A DNA stretch of 40,849 nucleotides from Paracoccaceae bacterium (GCA_019634215.1 JAHQVS010000011.1:1-40849), one strand, 5' to 3'; shown: positions 8,904-16,688, counted from the stretch's first letter. Notes: generated by a model not told the origin, from the sequence alone. Translations and numbers: made by a program.

Positions 8904-8990
8904 ACGGGCTTGACGGCCCGTAAGGAAGGTCAAAGCCGGCGCTCGCTCCCGGGTTGGAGCGCCGGCTTTGTCAAGCGCCATGCGGCGCTT
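8904..8990. repeat. Cluster of three strong hairpins, possible structured RNA or pnt leader
   Basis: Three adjacent perfect stems: ACGGGC/GCCCGT (8904-8909 and 8916-8921), a 14-bp stem (8931-8944 with 8957-8970, arms beginning CAAAGCCGGC, loop containing CCCGGG), and AAGCGCC/GGCGCTT (8973-8979 and 8984-8990, loop ATGC). No family is recognised. On the minus strand it would lie in the pntAA upstream region; on the plus strand it has no assigned gene. Confidence 0.5.
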
Positions 8991-9124
8991 TGATTGCGCG
9001 GTTGGGGGCGATGCGGTCTGTCGCGCCGCTGGCGTTGATCCGTTTAAAAGCGATCGGCTCTGTGGCCGTGCATTGGATCCTGAGGTCCGCCCCTGTTCGC
9101 AAGAACGGTTAAACCCTGCCCGGG

Positions 9125-9140
9125 TTAATGAAAGGTTAAC
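9125..9140. promoter_or_regulatory. CtrA-type binding site TTAA-N7-TTAAC
   Basis: TTAATGAAAGGTTAAC matches the full alphaproteobacterial CtrA consensus exactly, with N7 = TGAAAGG. A further TTAA lies at 9109-9112. It is in the non-coding spacer, upstream of a possible plus-strand unit ending in a terminator at 9300. Which transcript it controls cannot be told from sequence alone. Confidence 0.5.
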
Positions 9141-9274
9141 GGTTTGGAGAACAATCGCATGCTGGATCGCAACGCCTCAATAAGCAGGCCGCCAAACGGC
9201 TTCATGCCCTCATGTGTCAGCTGAAGAAATAGGCTAATTATTTGATTATATTGGAATTTTCGTGTTGCTGGGTT

Positions 9275-9300
9275 GGAGGGTGTGGCCCTCCATTATTTTT
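9275..9300 (+). terminator. Plus-strand terminator-like hairpin without an assigned gene
   Basis: Stem GGAGGG/CCCTCC (9275-9280 and 9286-9291), loop TGTGG, followed by ATTATTTTT. The T-rich tract is only on the plus-strand side, yet no annotated plus-strand gene precedes it within 600 bases, hinting at a short untranslated or micro-ORF transcript. Confidence 0.55.
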
Positions 9301-9310
9301 ATCGCATGCT

Positions 9311-9334
9311 GTCAACGGCGATATCGCCGCTGAC
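9311..9334. repeat. 24-base near-palindrome downstream of the oxidase subunit IV gene
   Basis: GTCAACGGCGAT followed directly by ATCGCCGCTGAC; the arms are complementary except for one pair. It lies 34 bases past the stop of the gene ending at 9368 and may help end that minus-strand transcript, although no T-run follows. Confidence 0.35.
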
Positions 9335-9367
9335 GGGCGCTTCGGTTCACGCGGATTGAACCGCCGA

Positions 9368-9502
9368 TTAGGTTAAGAACAACCACATCATCAACAGCAC
9401 CACCGCGATAAGCACGCTGATGCGGAATACGAACCGGGTGAAGGCATCATACCCGGCCGATTGTTCACTGATATCCATCTTACCTGGCTCATATTCAGCC
9501 AT
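9368..9502 (-). CDS. aa3-type cytochrome c oxidase subunit IV (44 residues)
   Basis: A short gene. Translation starts MAEYEPGKMDISEQSAGY and continues to a single C-terminal membrane helix (FRISVLIAVVLLMMWLFL), ending FLT. This is the pattern of the small bacterial aa3-type cytochrome c oxidase subunit IV: an acidic soluble N-terminus, a DISEQ..Y..F motif and one TM helix. It is an accessory subunit of the terminal oxidase in the inner membrane and is not catalytic. GGAGG lies five bases upstream of ATG 9502, and a plausible promoter (TTGCGG-16-TATAAC) lies upstream. From memory, this small gene is often found near pnt genes in alphaproteobacteria. Other oxidase subunits are not in the window. 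Confidence 0.88.
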   Translation of the reverse strand: MAEYEPGKMDISEQSAGYDAFTRFVFRISVLIAVVLLMMWLFLT

Positions 9503-9551
9503 TTTCGCCTCCGCCATCTATGTTGGGTCACAACAGAACGATTGATGCGGG

Positions 9552-9579
9552 GTTATACAAATCATGACGCGCCCCGCAA
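9552..9579 (-). promoter_or_regulatory. Candidate sigma70-type promoter for the oxidase subunit IV gene
   Basis: Read on the minus strand: TTGCGG (9579-9574), a 16-base spacer, then TATAAC (9557-9552), about 50 bases before ATG 9502. Confidence 0.4.
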
Positions 9580-9624
9580 TCCACCGATGCTGTTTTCAGC
9601 GTCGCAGGAAGCAATTGTATAATT

Positions 9625-10515
9625 TCAAAGAGTGGGCGCTCGCCAACCAACCATACCATTGGCTGATTCTGGGGTTGGAGCAGAGGCTGGCACGAAAAAG
9701 TCTGGTTGCAGTGATGCGCCTGGCGTCACGGCATAAGAATCAAAGTTGGCCACACCAGTGGAAGCGAGCACCAGGTCGTCGAGACAGAACCAGCCGCTGA
9801 AATCCTGCGGCTTGGACAAGATCTCTACGGCGGCGTCGCCCATGATCTCAGGTGTGCGTGAGGCGTTGGCCATTGCTTCGCCGCCCAGTAGGTTGCGCAC
9901 GGCTGCGGTGTCAATGGTGGTGCGGGGCCAGAGGCAGTTCACACCGATCTTGCCCTCGAACTCCGCCGCCCACCCGACGCTGAGGATGCTCATGCCGTAT
10001 TTCGCCAGGGAATAGGCTGTGTGGTTGCGAAACCAGTGTGCGGCGAAGTCGAGCGGGGGTGACAGCGTCAGAATGTGCGGCTGCTTGGATTTCAGCAGAT
10101 GCGGCAGGCAAGCTTGGGTGACGGCGAAGGTTCCACGAGCGTTGATCGACATCATCAGGTCGAACCGTTTCAGCTCTGTCGCGGCGGTGTTGGTCAGCTG
10201 GATCGCGGAGGCGTTATTGACGCAGATATCAACCCCACCGAGTTTCTCTATGGTTTTATCCACCGCCTTGCGCACAGCCTCCCCGTCGCGAATGTCGACC
10301 ACCAAGGGCAGCGACTTGACGCCGTGGGCGGCTCCTGCGGCCTCAATTTCCTCGGCTGCGGTATGGACCGTGCCTGGGAGTGCGGGGTGTGGGTCGGCTG
10401 TTTTGGCGGCGATGGCGACATTGGCGCCCTCACGTGCGCAGGCTTGGGCAATGGCGAGGCCGATGCCGCGGCTGCCGCCGGACATGAAGACGGTTTTTCC
10501 GAGTAGGCGCGGCAT
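9625..10515 (-). CDS. SDR-family oxidoreductase, HSDL2-like
   Basis: 296 residues, cytosolic NAD(P)-dependent short-chain dehydrogenase. Seen: cofactor loop MSGGSRGIGLAIA (residues about 11-23), DI after the third strand, NNAS, the catalytic Ser in LTLSPP and the Tyr-Lys pair in YSLAKYG. The sequence between (TADPHPALPGTVHTAAEEIEAAG) is typical of the hydroxysteroid dehydrogenase-like 2 group, whose substrate is not settled. The C-terminal 60 residues (GWFCLDDLVLASTGV) also fit this group. ATG 10515 has GGGAG six bases upstream. It is followed on the same strand by the oxidase subunit IV gene after 122 bases, probably with its own promoter. Confidence 0.93.
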   Translation of the reverse strand: MPRLLGKTVFMSGGSRGIGLAIAQACAREGANVAIAAKTADPHPALPGTVHTAAEEIEAAGAAHGVKSLPLVVDIRDGEAVRKAVDKTIEKLGGVDICVNNASAIQLTNTAATELKRFDLMMSINARGTFAVTQACLPHLLKSKQPHILTLSPPLDFAAHWFRNHTAYSLAKYGMSILSVGWAAEFEGKIGVNCLWPRTTIDTAAVRNLLGGEAMANASRTPEIMGDAAVEILSKPQDFSGWFCLDDLVLASTGVANFDSYAVTPGASLQPDFFVPASAPTPESANGMVGWRAPTL

Positions 10516-10704
10516 GTAGGGCTCCCTCGTCGCTGATGGTCAGAAGCGCTCTTTGGGTGCGGTGAGCGCCCCTCTCGGGCTTTCCTGGCGGCATCATTCA
10601 CCAGTTTCCTGAGGTTTGGAAACCAGCGACGTGACGGCGCCCAGGCGCGGTGCGCTAGGGGAAATTGTCGCAATGAGGTTTAACTCATTGATGTCTTGGG
10701 GAAA

Positions 10705-11376
10705 CTAAACCACGTCGTAGCGCGCTTCAATCCACGGCTCCGCATCGGCCGCCGCCCGCCACTGGTCCAGAGTCGGTGCGGTTTGTAAGGCGGCGAGGGT
10801 ATTCACCAATGGCGCTGGCGCTTCGACGCCATAGGTTTCGAACCGCAGCGCCACCGGAACAAAAAATGCGTCCGCCACTGTGAATTTCGCGCCGAACAGG
10901 TAAGGCCCGCCATCGCCGAACCGATCGCGCGCCCACCCCCAAAGTTGGAAGATCCGGGCGATATCCGCGTCGACCTCTTCTGAGCGCCCCTTGCCCGGGA
11001 ATTGCTTCTTCAGATTCATTGGCATGGCGGCGCGTAGTGCGCGGAAGCTGGCGTGCATCTCCGCCGTCAGACAGCGCGCCGCCGCCCGGGCGGCTGGGTC
11101 TGCGGGCCAATGACCGGCTTCAGGATGACGCTCCGCCAACAGCTCTGCGATGGCGAGGCTGTCCCACACCACATGTTCGGCGCCGTCATTATTCCACAGC
11201 AGAGTCGGCACCTGATAGGATGGGGCCACATCACGCCGGAGTTGTTCGAACTCCGGTGTGAACATTGGCGTCACCTTTTCATCGAACGGCACCCCGAACG
11301 CCGAGAACAACAGCCAGCCACGCAGCGACCAGCTGGAATAGGCTTTATTGCCGAGGTGCAGGGTGTACGCCGTCAT
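10705..11376 (-). CDS. Glutathione S-transferase family protein
   Basis: 223 residues. The N-terminal thioredoxin-like domain starts YTLHLGNKAYSSWSLRGWLL, with YQVPTLLW (cis-Pro) and VVWDSLAIAELLAERHP; the all-helical C-terminal domain follows (AARCLTAEMHASFRALR, FTVADAFFVPVALRFETYG). The SSWS segment is where the catalytic serine or tyrosine of GSTs lies. Substrate unknown; roles in detoxification or thiol chemistry are likely. ATG 11376 has GGAGG five bases upstream. It lies between mtnP and the SDR gene on the same strand, with gaps of about 100 and 190 bases. Confidence 0.93.
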   Translation of the reverse strand: MTAYTLHLGNKAYSSWSLRGWLLFSAFGVPFDEKVTPMFTPEFEQLRRDVAPSYQVPTLLWNNDGAEHVVWDSLAIAELLAERHPEAGHWPADPAARAAARCLTAEMHASFRALRAAMPMNLKKQFPGKGRSEEVDADIARIFQLWGWARDRFGDGGPYLFGAKFTVADAFFVPVALRFETYGVEAPAPLVNTLAALQTAPTLDQWRAAADAEPWIEARYDVV

Positions 11377-11425
11377 GTGAGCCTCCGAGGCGGGTCAAGA
11401 TTGCTCGAAGGCTAAACGGCGCTTC

Positions 11426-11454
11426 GCCCCACAACGAGTGACGAATTGTGGGGC
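11426..11454 (-). terminator. Hairpin after mtnP
   Basis: Nine-base perfect stem GCCCCACAA/TTGTGGGGC (11426-11434 and 11446-11454) with an 11-base loop, 22 bases past the mtnP stop. There is no T-run, so it may be a weak terminator or an mRNA 3'-end stabiliser. Confidence 0.4.
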
Positions 11455-11475
11455 TGGCCTTCACCAATGGTGATG

Positions 11476-12351
11476 TTAACCCAAAACCCGCCCGGCCACG
11501 GTCTTCAGTTTCGACACCAAGGCCGGGTCACGGGCTTCCGGTTTGGTCATGACCGCGTATTCCAGCGCCCGGTCGCAGCCGTGGGGACAGGGCGTACGGT
11601 CGCCGTTGAGGGCCTTGGGAAGTTGCCGAACGGTCTCTCGGGCGTGGGCGCTGTTTTGGCCGAGAACACGGATGATCTCGGTGATGTCCACTGCGCCATG
11701 GTTGGGGTGCCAACTGTCATAGTCGGTGACCATGGCCACAGTGGCGTAGCAAATCTCCGCCTCGCGGGCGAGTTTTGCCTCTGGCATGTTGGTCATTCCG
11801 ATTACGGAGCAACCCCAGATCTCACGATACAGTTTGCTCTCCGCTAGGGAGGAGAATTGCGGGCCCTCCATCGCCAGATAGACGCCGCCACGATGGACCT
11901 TCACGCCGGCCGCCGTCGCCGCATCAGCCGCCAGAGCGCCGAGGCGTTCACAGATTGGGTGCGCCATGGAGGCGTGGGCGACACAGCCCTCGCCGAAGAA
12001 GGATTTCTCACGGGCGAAGGTGCGGTCGATGAATTGATCGACGATAACATAATCCCCTGGGGCCATCTCCTCCCGGAACGAGCCGCAGGCCGACACTGAC
12101 AGCAGATCGGTCACGCCGAGCTGTTTCATCGCATCAATGTTGGCGCGGTAGTTAATCGTGCTCGGCGAATGCTGATGGCCTCGGCCATGACGGGGCAGGA
12201 ACACCATCCGCACACCGTTCAAAGCCCCGGTTAGCAGTTGATCGGACGGCGCGCCCCATGGCGTCTCCACAGTCCGCCATGTCGGCGATTCCAAGCCCTC
12301 AATCTCATAGACGCCGCTGCCGCCCATGACGCCGATCACGGTTTCAACCAT
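11476..12351 (-). CDS. mtnP: S-methyl-5'-thioadenosine phosphorylase
   Basis: 291 residues. Cleaves methylthioadenosine with phosphate to adenine and 5-methylthioribose-1-phosphate, the salvage step after polyamine synthesis and SAM use. Motifs: GVMGGSGVYEIEG (phosphate site), PRHGRGHQHSPSTINYRANI, LLSVSACGSFREE, MEGPQFSSLAESKLYR and GMTNMPEAKLAREAEICYA (base and ribose site), TDYDSWH. The GMTNMPEA segment is characteristic of MTAP rather than the purine nucleoside phosphorylase branch. ATG 12351 has only a weak GGAA upstream. It is divergent from the sulfotransferase gene, with 131 bases between. The rest of the methionine salvage pathway is not in the window. Confidence 0.96.
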   Translation of the reverse strand: MVETVIGVMGGSGVYEIEGLESPTWRTVETPWGAPSDQLLTGALNGVRMVFLPRHGRGHQHSPSTINYRANIDAMKQLGVTDLLSVSACGSFREEMAPGDYVIVDQFIDRTFAREKSFFGEGCVAHASMAHPICERLGALAADAATAAGVKVHRGGVYLAMEGPQFSSLAESKLYREIWGCSVIGMTNMPEAKLAREAEICYATVAMVTDYDSWHPNHGAVDITEIIRVLGQNSAHARETVRQLPKALNGDRTPCPHGCDRALEYAVMTKPEARDPALVSKLKTVAGRVLG

Positions 12352-12482
12352 GGTTTCTGTTTCCTTTGGGTGAGAATGCGTTTGGGTGCGAAGATGCGAC
12401 GGCCCGTGTTCGTCCGCAACCCGGCCTTTACGTCCCCTGCCCTATGCTTATCGCCCCAAAGCCATCGCTAAGGAACAGGGAT

Positions 12483-13961
12483 ATGGCGCAGAAGCGCGGG
12501 ATGACAGCCGGAGCCGCAGGCAAGCGGCTGAAGCCGGGGCGGGGGGCCCGCCGGGTTGATGTCGATGCGGAGGTCAAGCAGCTCACCCTCTTGATTAAAC
12601 AGTTCGATTGGGTCTCTGCCCGGCCTGCCTCTGCCAAGCTGTTGAAGGCGGCCCCGAGCCATCCGATTGTGCTGACTTTGGCGGCGCATGTGGCCCTGTT
12701 CGGCGACAACAACGCTTTGAAAGCCCGCCGGTTGTTATCAGCCGCCTTGGAGCAGGCGCCGGGGCATGACGAAGCGTTATATCTGTTGGGTCTCGCACAG
12801 GAAGCCACCGGCGATCGCAGCGGGGCGCTGGAGACGGCGCGCCGGCGTCTGGCGCTCGATCCAAGCTGCGCCAGCGCCTATTACGCTCTGGTCTCGAACG
12901 CTCCTGACGAGGGAGCGGAGGCCTTGCCCGCGATTGAGGCGCTGCTGCGGTGTTCGGATCTCGACGGGTCGTCCCGCGCGGCGCTTTTGGCGTCTAAAGG
13001 CGCAGTGTTGGAGCAAGCTGAAGAGTTTGGCCCCGCTTACAGCGCCTTCGCCGCCTCCAAAAGCGCATTGGACCGGCCCTATGATCCGAGCGGCGTCCTG
13101 CGGCACCTCGCGGATTGCCAAGCGTTATTCACCGAAGCGTTCTATGACCAGCGAGCGGATGTCGGGATCGATGATCGGCATATGGTGTTCATCGTCGGCA
13201 TGCCGCGTTCGGGCTCAACCCTGGTGGAGCGCATCCTGTGCGCTCATCCACAGATCGACAGCTGCGGTGAGCGCACCGAGCTAGGGCGAGCCATTAGCCA
13301 AGCAGTGGCCTGCCCAAATGCTTCGACAGGTGAATTGGCGCGATGGGCCGCCCTGCCCGACCCGGAAATTCGGCGCGCCGCGCGCTGGTACCTCGATGCG
13401 GTGCGTCCGTGCCTGCGGAATCCATCATCACGGCGCTGGATCGACAAATCTCCCGCCAATATCCATCATTGCGGCTTAATCGCGATGATGTTCCCGAATG
13501 CCCGCATCATCATTACACATAGAGATCCGCGTGATATCGCGATCTCTTGTTTAACACGGCTATTTAGTAACGGACTATCTTACACTGAGAACTTTGAGCG
13601 CTTCACTCATTATTATATTTTACAGCGAGAATACGCACGGCATTGGCGGCAGGTGCTGGGAGAGCGGGTTATTGAGGTGCGGTATGAGGATGTGGTCGCC
13701 GACCTGGAGCGTCAAGCGGGGCGATTGGTGGATCATGTCGGGCTTGAATGGGAGCCAGCTTGCGCCGCCCCCCATGTTGGTCGTTCGACAGTTTTGACCG
13801 CCAGCGCCGCCCAAGTGCGTCAACCGATCTATGACAGCTCGATCGGCCGATGGCGGCGCTATGAGGCGCATATGGGGGAGCTGTGCGAGATGTTGGCGGC
13901 TTATGAGGCTGCTGAGGCTCATCCTGGGGGCGCCGCGACCTCGCCGATCTCCCCCATATAA
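12483..13961 (+). CDS. TPR-repeat sulfotransferase
   Basis: 492 residues. The N-terminal half has TPR-like helical repeats (LLKAAPSHPIVLTLAAHVAL, HDEALYLLGLAQEATGDRSGA, RLALDPSCASAYYALV). The C-terminal half is a sulfotransferase: the 5'-phosphosulfate loop FIVGMPRSGSTLVERIL at about residues 236-252, and the 3'-phosphate site ARIIITHRDPRDIAIS at about 339-354, with RYEDVVAD after it. It would transfer sulfate from PAPS to an unknown acceptor; such TPR fusions are common in marine alphaproteobacteria. ATG 12483 is chosen because AAGGA lies eight bases upstream; the open frame extends to 12366 but without a ribosome-binding site and into the mtnP promoter region. Confidence 0.9.
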   Translation: MAQKRGMTAGAAGKRLKPGRGARRVDVDAEVKQLTLLIKQFDWVSARPASAKLLKAAPSHPIVLTLAAHVALFGDNNALKARRLLSAALEQAPGHDEALYLLGLAQEATGDRSGALETARRRLALDPSCASAYYALVSNAPDEGAEALPAIEALLRCSDLDGSSRAALLASKGAVLEQAEEFGPAYSAFAASKSALDRPYDPSGVLRHLADCQALFTEAFYDQRADVGIDDRHMVFIVGMPRSGSTLVERILCAHPQIDSCGERTELGRAISQAVACPNASTGELARWAALPDPEIRRAARWYLDAVRPCLRNPSSRRWIDKSPANIHHCGLIAMMFPNARIIITHRDPRDIAISCLTRLFSNGLSYTENFERFTHYYILQREYARHWRQVLGERVIEVRYEDVVADLERQAGRLVDHVGLEWEPACAAPHVGRSTVLTASAAQVRQPIYDSSIGRWRRYEAHMGELCEMLAAYEAAEAHPGGAATSPISPI

Positions 13962-14313
13962 CCGCTCCAGGCGAACCAATAGGCGACATGGCCTGGCAGC
14001 CTGTTGTGGCGTTGGTCCTTCGGGCCGATCAATGCTTCCTCTTCCACCTTCCGCACCGCGCCTTCGAGGTTGAGCGTGCTGTTGTCAGCGCCAAAATCAG
14101 GGCGGGGACTGCGTCCAACACCCCGTGCTGAGCAAAATAGCTTAGGGCGTTTCGGCGTGTCTCGGCGGTTCGATCGAACAGCTTGAGAGCTTGCTGCGCC
14201 GGTGCTGCAAACGTCAGTTGGGAAGCGTCCGCAGGCAAGCTCGGGGTTTGCGCTGGAGTGGGCGTCGGCGCGGGCAGGGCCACCGCGATCAGGAACAGAT
14301 GAGGCGTGTGCAT
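13919..14313 (-). pseudogene. Probable frameshifted remnant of a small HEAT-like exported protein
   Basis: Two overlapping minus-strand frames look like one broken gene. The first, from ATG 14313, encodes a signal-like start (HLFLIAVALPAPTPTPAQ) and then helical, HEAT-like text (ETRRNALSYFAQHGVLDAVPALILAL). It becomes non-sensical at about 14100, where the next frame carries on with protein-like text (ADNSTLNLEGAVRKVEEEAL, YWFAWSGYM) to a stop at 13919. A one-base frameshift near 14095-14110 would join them. The 3' end overlaps the sulfotransferase 3' end by about 40 bases. It could be a real pseudogene, a sequencing error or a chance pattern. No good ribosome-binding site is seen. Confidence 0.33.
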
Positions 14314-14531
14314 CGGGGAAAGCCATCGTGTTCATAAAGTTGAGGGCGGCGGGCGGTAAACGCACCTCCCACTCTTCGAACGCCTCTGTGATCCGTCACG
14401 TTATCCCAAACTTAATGGTTAGCGCCGAATGGAATTTAGATCTTGGCAATAACCCGTTCGTAGTCTGCTTGCTGGCGGCGGAAGGTCGTGAGTTTGGAAG
14501 TGAGAGGTCAACGATTTTAGGAGGCGTCAAC

Positions 14532-15212
14532 ATGCAGGCCGTGGCAGGCGCAGCGCTTAATCAATCATCGTTGGTGGCCGCAGAGAGCAAGAGCTCGGCG
14601 GCGCCGGAAAAAGAGGCGAGGCCGCAGCCGTTGCGGCTGGTGTCAAAGACTGATCCGAACGTGTCGGAAACCAAGATGCCTGAGGAAGCGCCTGAAGCCG
14701 CGCCTCCCCGTGGTGCGGCGGTGGACGCGACCGGTCAGCCCTTAAGCCGTGAACAATTAGCTATAGTTGATCAGTTGAAATCGCGTGATCGAGAGGTGCG
14801 CGCCCACGAAGAGGCGCACGCCAGAGTAGGCGGCCAATACGCCGGCGCCCCGCACTATGATTATGAAACGGGGCCTGACGGCAATCGCTACGCCATTGGC
14901 GGTGAAGTCTCTATTGATGTGGCGCCTGTCAACGGGGATCCGGAGGCGACCGTCGCCAAGATGGATATCGTCAAAGCTGCGGCGTTGGCCCCGGCTGAGC
15001 CTTCGGCCCAGGACCGTAAGGTCGCCGCGATAGCCGACCGCACGCGCGCCCTTGCGCAAGCAGAGCTGATTGAGTTGCGCGCCGCTGAACGCCGGGGCGA
15101 AAGTGACGCCGATGAGGCGCCGCAGGCGCGCTTACAAGCGGCGGTCGAGGGTTATGCTGACGCGCTAGGCGCTGCTGCAGGAGAGCGTGCCGGAGTGTCG
15201 TTGGCGGCGTGA
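14532..15212 (+). CDS. SprA-family protein with HExxH motif
   Basis: 226 residues. It matches the SprA-related family (PF12118): REVRAHEEAHARVGGQYAG, with HEEAH (HExxH) at about residues 94-98, followed by YETGPDGNRYAIGGEVSIDV. The motif suggests a zinc metalloprotease, although activity has not been shown for the family as far as I know. The first about 70 residues are Ala/Pro/Glu-rich and look disordered; the C-terminus is helical and charged. AGGAGG (14519-14524) seven bases before ATG 14532 fixes the start; the frame is open further upstream but without support. The 3' end overlaps the convergent dipeptidase gene by 61 bases. Confidence 0.85.
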   Translation: MQAVAGAALNQSSLVAAESKSSAAPEKEARPQPLRLVSKTDPNVSETKMPEEAPEAAPPRGAAVDATGQPLSREQLAIVDQLKSRDREVRAHEEAHARVGGQYAGAPHYDYETGPDGNRYAIGGEVSIDVAPVNGDPEATVAKMDIVKAAALAPAEPSAQDRKVAAIADRTRALAQAELIELRAAERRGESDADEAPQARLQAAVEGYADALGAAAGERAGVSLAA

Positions 15213-16615
15213 TCATCGCCCCCGGGGCGTTCCCTTGAAAATTTGCCGCCCATAGCGCGCTTCAGCGTCCGGCGGCTGTTTTCACCAGCCAGCAAGCGGA
15301 GCTTATCTGCCGGAAACAGCGGCGCGCCATCTTTCTCAAGGCGCGCCGCCAACGCGGCCAATAGCCAGGATAGGCCGCTGACGTCGAACGGCGTGCTGAC
15401 GGCGCCGTCGAAATCGCTGCCGATGGCCAGATGCTCGTACGGGTCATAGTGGCCATATCGGTCCACCATCTCTTCGGCGAAGTCTGGATGCCGCAGCGCT
15501 GCAAGCGCTGATGCGAAAGCATCGACTATTCGGTCGATTTTGATTTCGAACGAGTCCTTCAGTTCAAATCCGATCGCCTCCCACCAGACGCCGACTCCAA
15601 TCACGCCGCCGGTGCTGGCGACGAGGCGGATGTCAGCGTCGCGGAGGTTGCGTGCCTGACGGTGCGCTGCGCGCACACCGGCATGGCTGACGATCAACGG
15701 GCGGGGCCCGCCGGGCTGATTCAGGGCGACGCCGGCGGCGTCCCGGATCATGGCGGGCGCGGCGTGGGCGAGATCGACGGCGATTCCGGCGTTGAAGCAC
15801 AAAGTCAGGGCGTTCCGGCCAGCGTCGGTCAGCCCCTTGCGGCCATGGCAGTCCTCGCTGGAGCCGCCAAGGCCGTTGGAGAACCGGTGCGTCGGCGCAA
15901 TCATGCGGTAGCCGGCGGCTTTCAGCAGATTAATCTCCGCCTCAATCGCTCTGAGGGATGCATCCGGCTCAACCCAATGCAGCCCCTCAAGACTCAACAT
16001 CACGCCCAACGGCGCACTCTCGGGCGTCATTGCGGTGGTGCGCAGGCCATTGAGATCATTGGGTGTGTAAATGGGGCGCAGACGTCCCGTAGCATCGGCT
16101 TGCAGCATGTCCTGGAACCGCTCCGCCAACCGATAGGCCCGCCGACGTCGCATGACGCCGCGGCTACGGCGGGCGCGATCGATCAGCTCAGAGGGAAACA
16201 GCGCATTGGATTGATCAATGCTCTCACAAGAGACGCAGAGAGCTTGTTCACTGTTTTTCATCGGCAGCGGCGTCCAGGTCGGTCCTCCGAACACCTGCAA
16301 TCCGACCCGAGCGTCGAACAAACGCGGCAGGTCGGTATGGCCGCTCTCTCGCCGCCGCCAAGGGTCGACGCCCCACAGCAGCGTGTCGGCGTGCAGATCA
16401 GCCAGCAGCGCTCCATCGGGCAGCATCGCCTCTAACGCTGGGTGAAATGGCAAGTCCCGCCGGTCCGCATGGTTCGAGGCCCGGTCGGCGACGCGCGCCA
16501 GCCATCCGCCCAACCCGCTGGGCAACGGGCCGATGTCGGCTTCGAAGCGGTCCCGCCGGTTGCCCAGCAGCTCCGCTTTCAACTCTGGCGTCAAAGAGAG
16601 TTCTTTCGGGGTCAT
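15152..16615 (-). CDS. Membrane dipeptidase (peptidase family M19)
   Basis: 487 residues, longer than the usual about 350-400 because of an N-terminal extension of about 60 residues and inserts. Zinc-site motifs of the renal dipeptidase family are visible: HAD in LLADLHADTLLWG, Glu in LSLEGLHWV, His in APTHRFSNGLGGSS and in IVSHAGVRAAHRQ, and Asp in AIGSDFDGAV. Family members hydrolyse dipeptides, often of mixed stereochemistry. No signal peptide is seen, so it is probably cytosolic. ATG 16615 has no clear Shine-Dalgarno; TTG 16621 is an alternative. Its last about 20 residues (Ala/Pro/Ser-rich) overlap the convergent SprA-family gene by 61 bases. The flavin reductase gene lies 73 bases upstream on the same strand. 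Confidence 0.92.
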   Translation of the reverse strand: MTPKELSLTPELKAELLGNRRDRFEADIGPLPSGLGGWLARVADRASNHADRRDLPFHPALEAMLPDGALLADLHADTLLWGVDPWRRRESGHTDLPRLFDARVGLQVFGGPTWTPLPMKNSEQALCVSCESIDQSNALFPSELIDRARRSRGVMRRRRAYRLAERFQDMLQADATGRLRPIYTPNDLNGLRTTAMTPESAPLGVMLSLEGLHWVEPDASLRAIEAEINLLKAAGYRMIAPTHRFSNGLGGSSEDCHGRKGLTDAGRNALTLCFNAGIAVDLAHAAPAMIRDAAGVALNQPGGPRPLIVSHAGVRAAHRQARNLRDADIRLVASTGGVIGVGVWWEAIGFELKDSFEIKIDRIVDAFASALAALRHPDFAEEMVDRYGHYDPYEHLAIGSDFDGAVSTPFDVSGLSWLLAALAARLEKDGAPLFPADKLRLLAGENSRRTLKRAMGGKFSRERPGGDDHAANDTPARSPAAAPSASA

Positions 16616-16688
16616 TGCCAATAGATGAAGGAAATAGATTGACAGTTTCTAACGCTTGCGTGGGTTAAGGCGACCATATGACGCTTCC

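Larger units (their letters stand above)
8649..9367. other. 719-base spacer between pntAA and the oxidase subunit IV gene
   Basis: No convincing protein gene longer than a micro-ORF is visible. The spacer holds three consecutive hairpins (8904-8990), a CtrA-type box (9125-9140), a possible 21-codon micro-ORF with GGAG (9159-9224), a plus-strand terminator-like hairpin with a T-rich tail (9275-9300) and a 24-base near-palindrome (9311-9334). It must contain the pnt promoter and leader. The density of structure suggests a small RNA or a structured leader, listed separately. Confidence 0.6.

Noticed and set aside
8968-9183. 71-codon plus-strand open frame in the pnt upstream spacer
   Set aside because: It overlaps the third hairpin and the CtrA box, has no ribosome-binding site and the protein text is not like any family.
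13919-14365. 148-codon minus-strand frame as an intact gene
   Set aside because: Only its last third looks protein-like; the rest is out of frame with the better upstream reading, so it is handled as a frameshift candidate.
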